DNA of 12,663 nucleotides from the NCBI GenBank assembly GCA_964618565.1, contig CAZUBA010000042.1:1-12663 (forward strand), written 5' to 3'. The DNA comes from STC-113 sp964618565. GTDB lineage: Bacteria; Patescibacteriota; Gracilibacteria; BD1-5; UBA2023. Shown piece by piece: positions 9,509 through 12,663 of the stretch. The position numbers and the translations under genes were made by a program. How positions within the stretch are numbered: the first letter of the stretch is position 1; the number at the start of each line of letters is the position of its first letter. Under the pieces are notes generated by a model. It had not been told where the DNA came from. It worked only from the letters and a program-made list of their open reading frames with translations, and searched no databases.

Positions 9509-9931
9509 TTATTCAGGATCTCTCCAATAATTATTGATATACGAAGCTATTTCAGGTGTTCTTGGAAATCACAAATTTTGAGCAAATTCATTTGGCCCGC
9601 TCTCAAAATCATTGTCTCATTCTCTCCAATTCCTTCATTGCATTGCGTGTCAGAATTCATGAGCTATTACATATTTAAGCGCATCAAAAGGCATATCCCT
9701 AGGAATCGTCAGCTGCATGATTTTGCATCATTCATCAATATTCGGAAAATGCATCATCTGTCCGAGAACTCACTCATGCAGTGCCATGATTATCATATTT
9801 TCAGACACAATATCAAAATGCTCCTCAGGCATTTTCAGTAATACCTCTAGAAATGCGTCTTTAGCTTTTTGATAAAATTGTATGCTTTGCTGCGAGGATA
9901 TGAAATTTTTAACTTTTTTTATATCAGCCAT
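9509..9931 (-). CDS. Small HExxH zinc-metallopeptidase-like protein, 140 aa
   Basis: The motif HEFGHAMQ at residues 91-98 is a classic HExxH zinc site; its glycine is a TGA codon. Two histidines and the catalytic Glu are present. A candidate third ligand is Glu115 in NEFAQNLGFP, which resembles the E-A-x-x-F-A-x-x-L-x-P segment after the motif in ImmA/IrrE-type gluzincins. The first 85 residues are helical and contain no signal peptide or membrane segment, so the protein is probably cytoplasmic. The gene follows the LamG-pilin gene by 28 nt and is likely co-transcribed. An in-frame ATG at 9973 would add 14 residues and overlap the pilin stop; the internal ATG is preferred because it avoids the overlap, and neither has a Shine-Dalgarno. 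Function unknown: a processing protease or a degenerate regulator are both possible. Confidence 0.8.
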
Positions 9932-9959
9932 AGTAATTCAGATGGAATAATCATATATT

Positions 9960-11201
9960 TTATTTATTTGCATTGTAAGATGCTAAAACTTCAGTATCAG
10001 AAATAGCCCTATTATAAACACGAACTTCATCAATAGTTCCTAAAAATGCTTCCGATGTATAGTCGGAGCCATTACCGATACTAAAATTTTTTGCGCTTCC
10101 TATATTGGCATTATTAATCGAACTTGCATTCAATATTCCATTTACATATAAATTAACTTTAAAATTTTTTCTTGTTAATGTTACAAAATGCCATTGATTA
10201 AGTCATAAAGATGTCTCGCCCGTTGTAAATCAAGTTCACATCCAAGCTGTGAGCTTATTTTTATATATATAAAATTCCACACCTGGACTATTTCATAAAT
10301 TATAATTTCATGCGATATAATTTACAGTTTTCTTCGAAGAATTATTTATCCAGGCTGAAATAGTAAAATCCATTGTGCCGCTTATGAGTGGGCTGGTAGT
10401 GCTGGCAACTTCAGTCGTTCAATTGAAAATTCTTGCATTTCATATTTTTCCTGCTGAAGAAGTTGTTCAGCTTAAAGTTCAATTGTTTCAGTTTCAGCTC
10501 AAGTCTGCCAATATATTTCAACCCTGCACATCCATGCCCCAATACGCAATCAATCATGTTGAATATTTTGATAAAATAGTATCATTTATTGTTTCGTTTG
10601 CAGACAATTTTGTTACATAAATTCATGTTCATACATTAACTAAATCAACTCCGGTAAATGAATTTGAGATTTTATTTTCGACAGGATCCAGAGATCAGCT
10701 GCTTAATAAAATTCAAATGTTATCTCATCTCGTGATCGGATGTCTTTTTGAATAATCTAAAGCTAAAGATACAGGTACCAAACTTAAAGCACTATTGCTT
10801 CAATCTTCTAAAAAACCCATTAGCTGAAACTTGCTTTGGCTTGAATTTATGGAATATGTATAAAATACTCAGCTATCTAATGGATCCCTTCATCAATCAG
10901 ACAGCTTGATCATATTTAATACACTAATTCAAGCTTTTCATTGATATCACGCTAGGGTACCCGAAGCAGTAAGTGTTACATATGAATCTGGCATTGGATA
11001 TTTTCCGGCCAATGCATAATTTATTGATAATCATTTAGTAATATTATTCATATCAGCAAGACGGGTAGAGTCACGAGCAGATGCGGATTGAGAAGAGAAA
11101 GAAAGAAATGCAATGGTAGCCAGGATTGCCAGAATTACTATTACTACTATTAGTTCCACTAGTGTGAAAGCAGTTTTTCAAATAAGTTTTTTATTGAACA
11201 T
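9960..11201 (-). CDS. Type IV prepilin-like protein fused to a LamG/concanavalin A-like domain, 413 aa
   Basis: The N-terminus carries a class III (prepilin) signal: a short basic leader MFNKKLIGKTA, then FTLVELIVVIVILAILATIAF from residue 12, including Glu at mature position 5. The residue before the cleavage site is Ala rather than Gly. SARDSTRLADMNNI (about 41-54) is the usual pseudopilin helix continuation, followed by a GKYPMPDS turn. From about residue 215 a LamG-like jelly-roll domain begins: GLIAYWGMD, DLSGNGNNGTL, GNARIFNG, FTISAWI, LNQWHFVTLTR, LYVNG and the terminal GTIDEVRVYNRAIS. Such domains bind glycans or proteins. The expected place is the pilus or cell surface, with the lectin domain exposed. 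The gene has its own consensus promoter and probably carries the metallopeptidase gene downstream. Many glycines are TGA. The fusion is directly seen in one unbroken frame; the adhesive role is inferred. Confidence 0.92.
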
Positions 11202-11228
11202 ATTTAAAGATAGAAGAATATTTCCTTA

Positions 11229-11257
11229 ATTATAGTAGACTAAGTTATTTATGTCAA
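11229..11257 (-). promoter_or_regulatory. Perfect consensus promoter of the pilin-LamG gene
   Basis: On the minus strand TTGACA (11252-11257) is followed after exactly 17 nt by TATAAT (11229-11234). Transcription would start near 11222, giving a leader of about 20 nt before ATG 11201. The match to the sigma-70 consensus is complete. Confidence 0.85.
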
Positions 11258-11266
11258 AGTTAACTT
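11257..11266. promoter_or_regulatory. Palindrome abutting the -35 box, possible operator
   Basis: The perfect 10-bp palindrome AAGTTAACTT touches the -35 hexamer of the pilin-LamG promoter. A dimeric regulator could bind there. In AT-rich DNA such a palindrome can also arise by chance, and no second copy was noticed at the pilB promoter. Confidence 0.25.
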
Positions 11267-11293
11267 AAATTATTTAATTTTATTAAATATTCT

Positions 11294-11920
11294 TTAATAT
11301 GAACTGCAAATCAATTTGCCATTAATTGAATTTGCAACTTTTTGTTTTGTTTGAATTTCTATTATGGAAATATGTCACTTGTTGGCCTTTTGTTTGATTT
11401 GTACGATAAGTTTCTCATAAAAAAAATGAAGTGAAGCTGATTTTATGTAATTATCTTTATCTAAATTATTTTTGATGAAATCTTGAAAAACTCAATAAAA
11501 TTCCCTATATCAGCAATTTGATATTATTTCGACCATTCATAATATGGCATGATCTCATAATACAAATCATCTGATATCTCAAATTGAATAATCAAAAATA
11601 TGTTTTAATGAATTATTAAGATAATTCAAAGCCCTTTCTTGCTTATATTCTTCTTTGAAATCAAAAGAATATTGCAAAGAAGACTCATTGTTAAAATAAA
11701 TATTGAAGGCTTTATTGAGTATGTTTGATAAATCTTTTTTTGATATGCCACATAATTCGATAGCCCTTATTTCTTTTAAGGCTATTTCTTTGAAAATAGG
11801 AGTTACTTTCATATTTGCAGGATTCAATCCATCATCTTGAATCTCTCACAAATATAACCTCAAAAGAGCCAGTTTTTTAATATCAAGATATCAGGCTTTA
11901 TCAAGCTGCCTAATCCTTAT
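11294..11920 (-). CDS. Hypothetical protein with uncertain start, about 180-210 aa
   Basis: No family was recognised. The frame is open down to TAA 11294 with TGA as Gly and encodes a soluble, charged, largely helical protein without membrane segments. It runs from about IRQLDKAGYLDIKKLALLRLYL through KEIALKEIRAIELCGI to the tail KLICSSY. There is no in-frame ATG in the N-terminal part: the frame stays open back to a TAA at 12038 without one. TTG codons at 11827, 11863 and 11998 are possible starts. An ATA codon at 11918-11920 is notable because AGGAGG (11927-11932) lies six bases before it, an ideal Shine-Dalgarno spacing, and the frame upstream runs through a terminator. The coordinates given use that ATA and are provisional. 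It ends about 90 nt upstream of the pilin-LamG start, which has its own promoter. Confidence 0.6.
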
Positions 11921-11937
11921 ATTATCCCTCCTGAATC

Positions 11938-11967
11938 AAAAAGCCCTATGATCAAATAGGGTTTTTT
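11938..11967. terminator. Bidirectional terminator downstream of the MORN-repeat gene
   Basis: The stem CCCTAT (11944-11949) pairs with ATAGGG (11956-11961) around a six-base loop. It is flanked by AAAAA on the left and TTTTTT on the right. On the minus strand it would terminate transcription coming from the MORN-repeat gene, just before the putative Shine-Dalgarno of the next gene. Confidence 0.75.
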
Positions 11968-12066
11968 GTAAAGTTTCACTTCAAAGCTTATTATTCAAAG
12001 TACTGTCCTGACATTTTAATTTTATATATCATACATATTATTCAGGGTTAATCAAATTTAATAATG

Positions 12067-12351
12067 CTATTTTATCTTCCTGACTATCTTTCCTTCGTTG
12101 AATAGAGCATGGTATTCAATTTTTCATTCTCTGCCATATCTTATCCATTCACCATGTTTTTCATTAGCCATAAAATTTCAAATCTGCCATAACTCGCCTG
12201 ATTCTCTATTAAATATCCAATCTCAGTCCATTATTCCATTAATTGATTTTCATTTGGCTTTTATTTTACCCGTTTTAAAATAATAAGTAAGAATATCGCC
12301 ATTCTGTTCTGATATTTTTTGTCCATTAGTATAGTATAAATCATTTTTCAT
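12067..12351 (-). CDS. MORN/YwqK-like repeat protein, 94 aa
   Basis: The protein is built from short repeats of the MORN/YwqK type: YYTNGQKISEQNGD, YFKTGKIKAKGKSING, IMDGDWIFNRESGELWQIGNF, KHGEWIRYGREGKIEYHALFNEGKI. The pattern of G-x-W-x-x-Y/F followed by G-K/E and an aromatic-rich strand is diagnostic of these beta-hairpin repeats. They occur in many proteins, including ones annotated as YwqK-family antitoxins, so the function cannot be fixed. It has no signal peptide or membrane helix. The frame runs from ATG 12351 to TAG 12067 with several TGA glycines. No Shine-Dalgarno precedes the ATG. A terminator follows about 100 nt downstream. No toxin partner was recognised next to it. Confidence 0.8.
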
Positions 12352-12465
12352 ATATATTTTCTAAAGAGATATGTACATTATTTTAATAAGAAAAATCATA
12401 ATGTAAATATATAAAGAAGAAATGGCAGTTATAAGAATATTTTCTTGATTTAAGCATTCTTTAAC

Positions 12466-12494
12466 TTGCATTTATATATTTATCCATATATTAT
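12466..12494 (+). promoter_or_regulatory. Predicted promoter of the rightmost gene
   Basis: TTGCAT (12466-12471) and TATTAT (12489-12494) are separated by 17 nt on the plus strand, with TATATT at 12487-12492 as an alternative -10. The ATG at 12534 lies about 33 nt past the predicted start of transcription. The surrounding 12352-12465 is divergent AT-rich spacer without another clear signal. Confidence 0.45.
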
Positions 12495-12533
12495 TCACGT
12501 CAAAAAATACATTATTTATAATCCAATATTATT

Positions 12534-12663
12534 ATGGAAACTGAAACTACCACTTTAACAAAAAGTCAAGCGTATCTCAATTTTGCGGCTGAATATCTAG
12601 AAACTATCGTCCAATATTCTAAAAAAGTATCAATTGTACATGGACCAAGCCATCCTGAAACTC
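12534..12663 (+). CDS. Start of an unidentified gene, truncated by the window end
   Basis: Only the first 43 codons are present: METETTTLTKSQAYLNFA, then AEYLETIVQYSKKVS and IVHGPSHPET. The frame is open to the window edge, contains few AT-driven codons and has no TGA so far. The ATG follows a plausible promoter, lacks a Shine-Dalgarno sequence, and is divergent from the MORN-repeat gene. The segment is too short to assign a family. Confidence 0.6.
   Translation, partial: METETTTLTKSQAYLNFAAEYLETIVQYSKKVSIVHGPSHPET

Noticed and set aside
119..12351. TGA as tryptophan (Mycoplasma-type code 4)
   Set aside because: Trp at the TGA positions would destroy Walker A, HExxH and polymerase motifs, and TGG is used at positions that look like true Trp.
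12422..12625. Plus-strand ORF starting ATGGCAGTT at 12422, open under code 25
   Set aside because: It overlaps the better-supported gene starting at 12534 in another frame, is dominated by AT-rich hydrophobic codons, and contains the predicted promoter of that gene.
1..12663. CRISPR array, rRNA or phage genes
   Set aside because: No regularly spaced repeats, rRNA-like sequence or phage structural or integrase motifs were seen on either strand.

Overview
This AT-rich window only makes sense if TGA is read as glycine (translation table 25). Read that way, long intact genes appear where the standard code shows only fragments. Invariant glycines of several unrelated families fall on TGA: the PilB Walker A loop, DnaE active-site motifs, a methyltransferase SAM loop and an HEFGH zinc motif. 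Code 25 is known from the Candidate Phyla Radiation lineages Gracilibacteria (BD1-5) and Absconditabacteria (SR1), so the organism is very probably one of these. The window alone does not separate the two.

Layout. Positions 1-50 hold two 23-nt direct repeats that look like the edge of an insertion sequence. A promoter follows, then a complete pilB (119-2632, +), the type IV pilus extension ATPase. pilB ends at a hairpin terminator facing a small two-helix membrane protein (2675-2965, -). Next come a bidirectional terminator and tRNA-Phe(GAA) (3095-3169, -). A class I methyltransferase (3294-3887, -) lies 18 nt behind a complete dnaE (3906-7826, -), the replicative DNA polymerase III alpha subunit. 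Further right, all on the minus strand, are a 422-aa polytopic membrane protein of unknown function (8019-9287), a small HExxH zinc-peptidase-like protein (9509-9931) and a prepilin fused to a LamG-type lectin domain (9960-11201). The prepilin is preceded by a perfect TTGACA-17-TATAAT promoter. They are followed by an unrecognised protein whose start is unclear (11294 to about 11920) and a MORN/YwqK-repeat protein (12067-12351). A plus-strand gene starts at 12534 and runs off the window.

How the genes relate. pilB and the prepilin-LamG protein both belong to type IV pilus or pseudopilus biology. The modular pilin suggests a surface appendage with a carbohydrate- or protein-binding tip, plausible for a host-attached CPR bacterium. 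The small metallopeptidase is probably co-transcribed with it. dnaE and the methyltransferase look like a housekeeping pair. Almost none of the starts has a Shine-Dalgarno sequence, and several predicted leaders are very short. No CRISPR array, rRNA or complete mobile element was seen. The most novel items are the LamG-pilin/metallopeptidase pair, the unusual DnaE (degenerate PHP site, acidic-proline linker) and the unidentified membrane protein.
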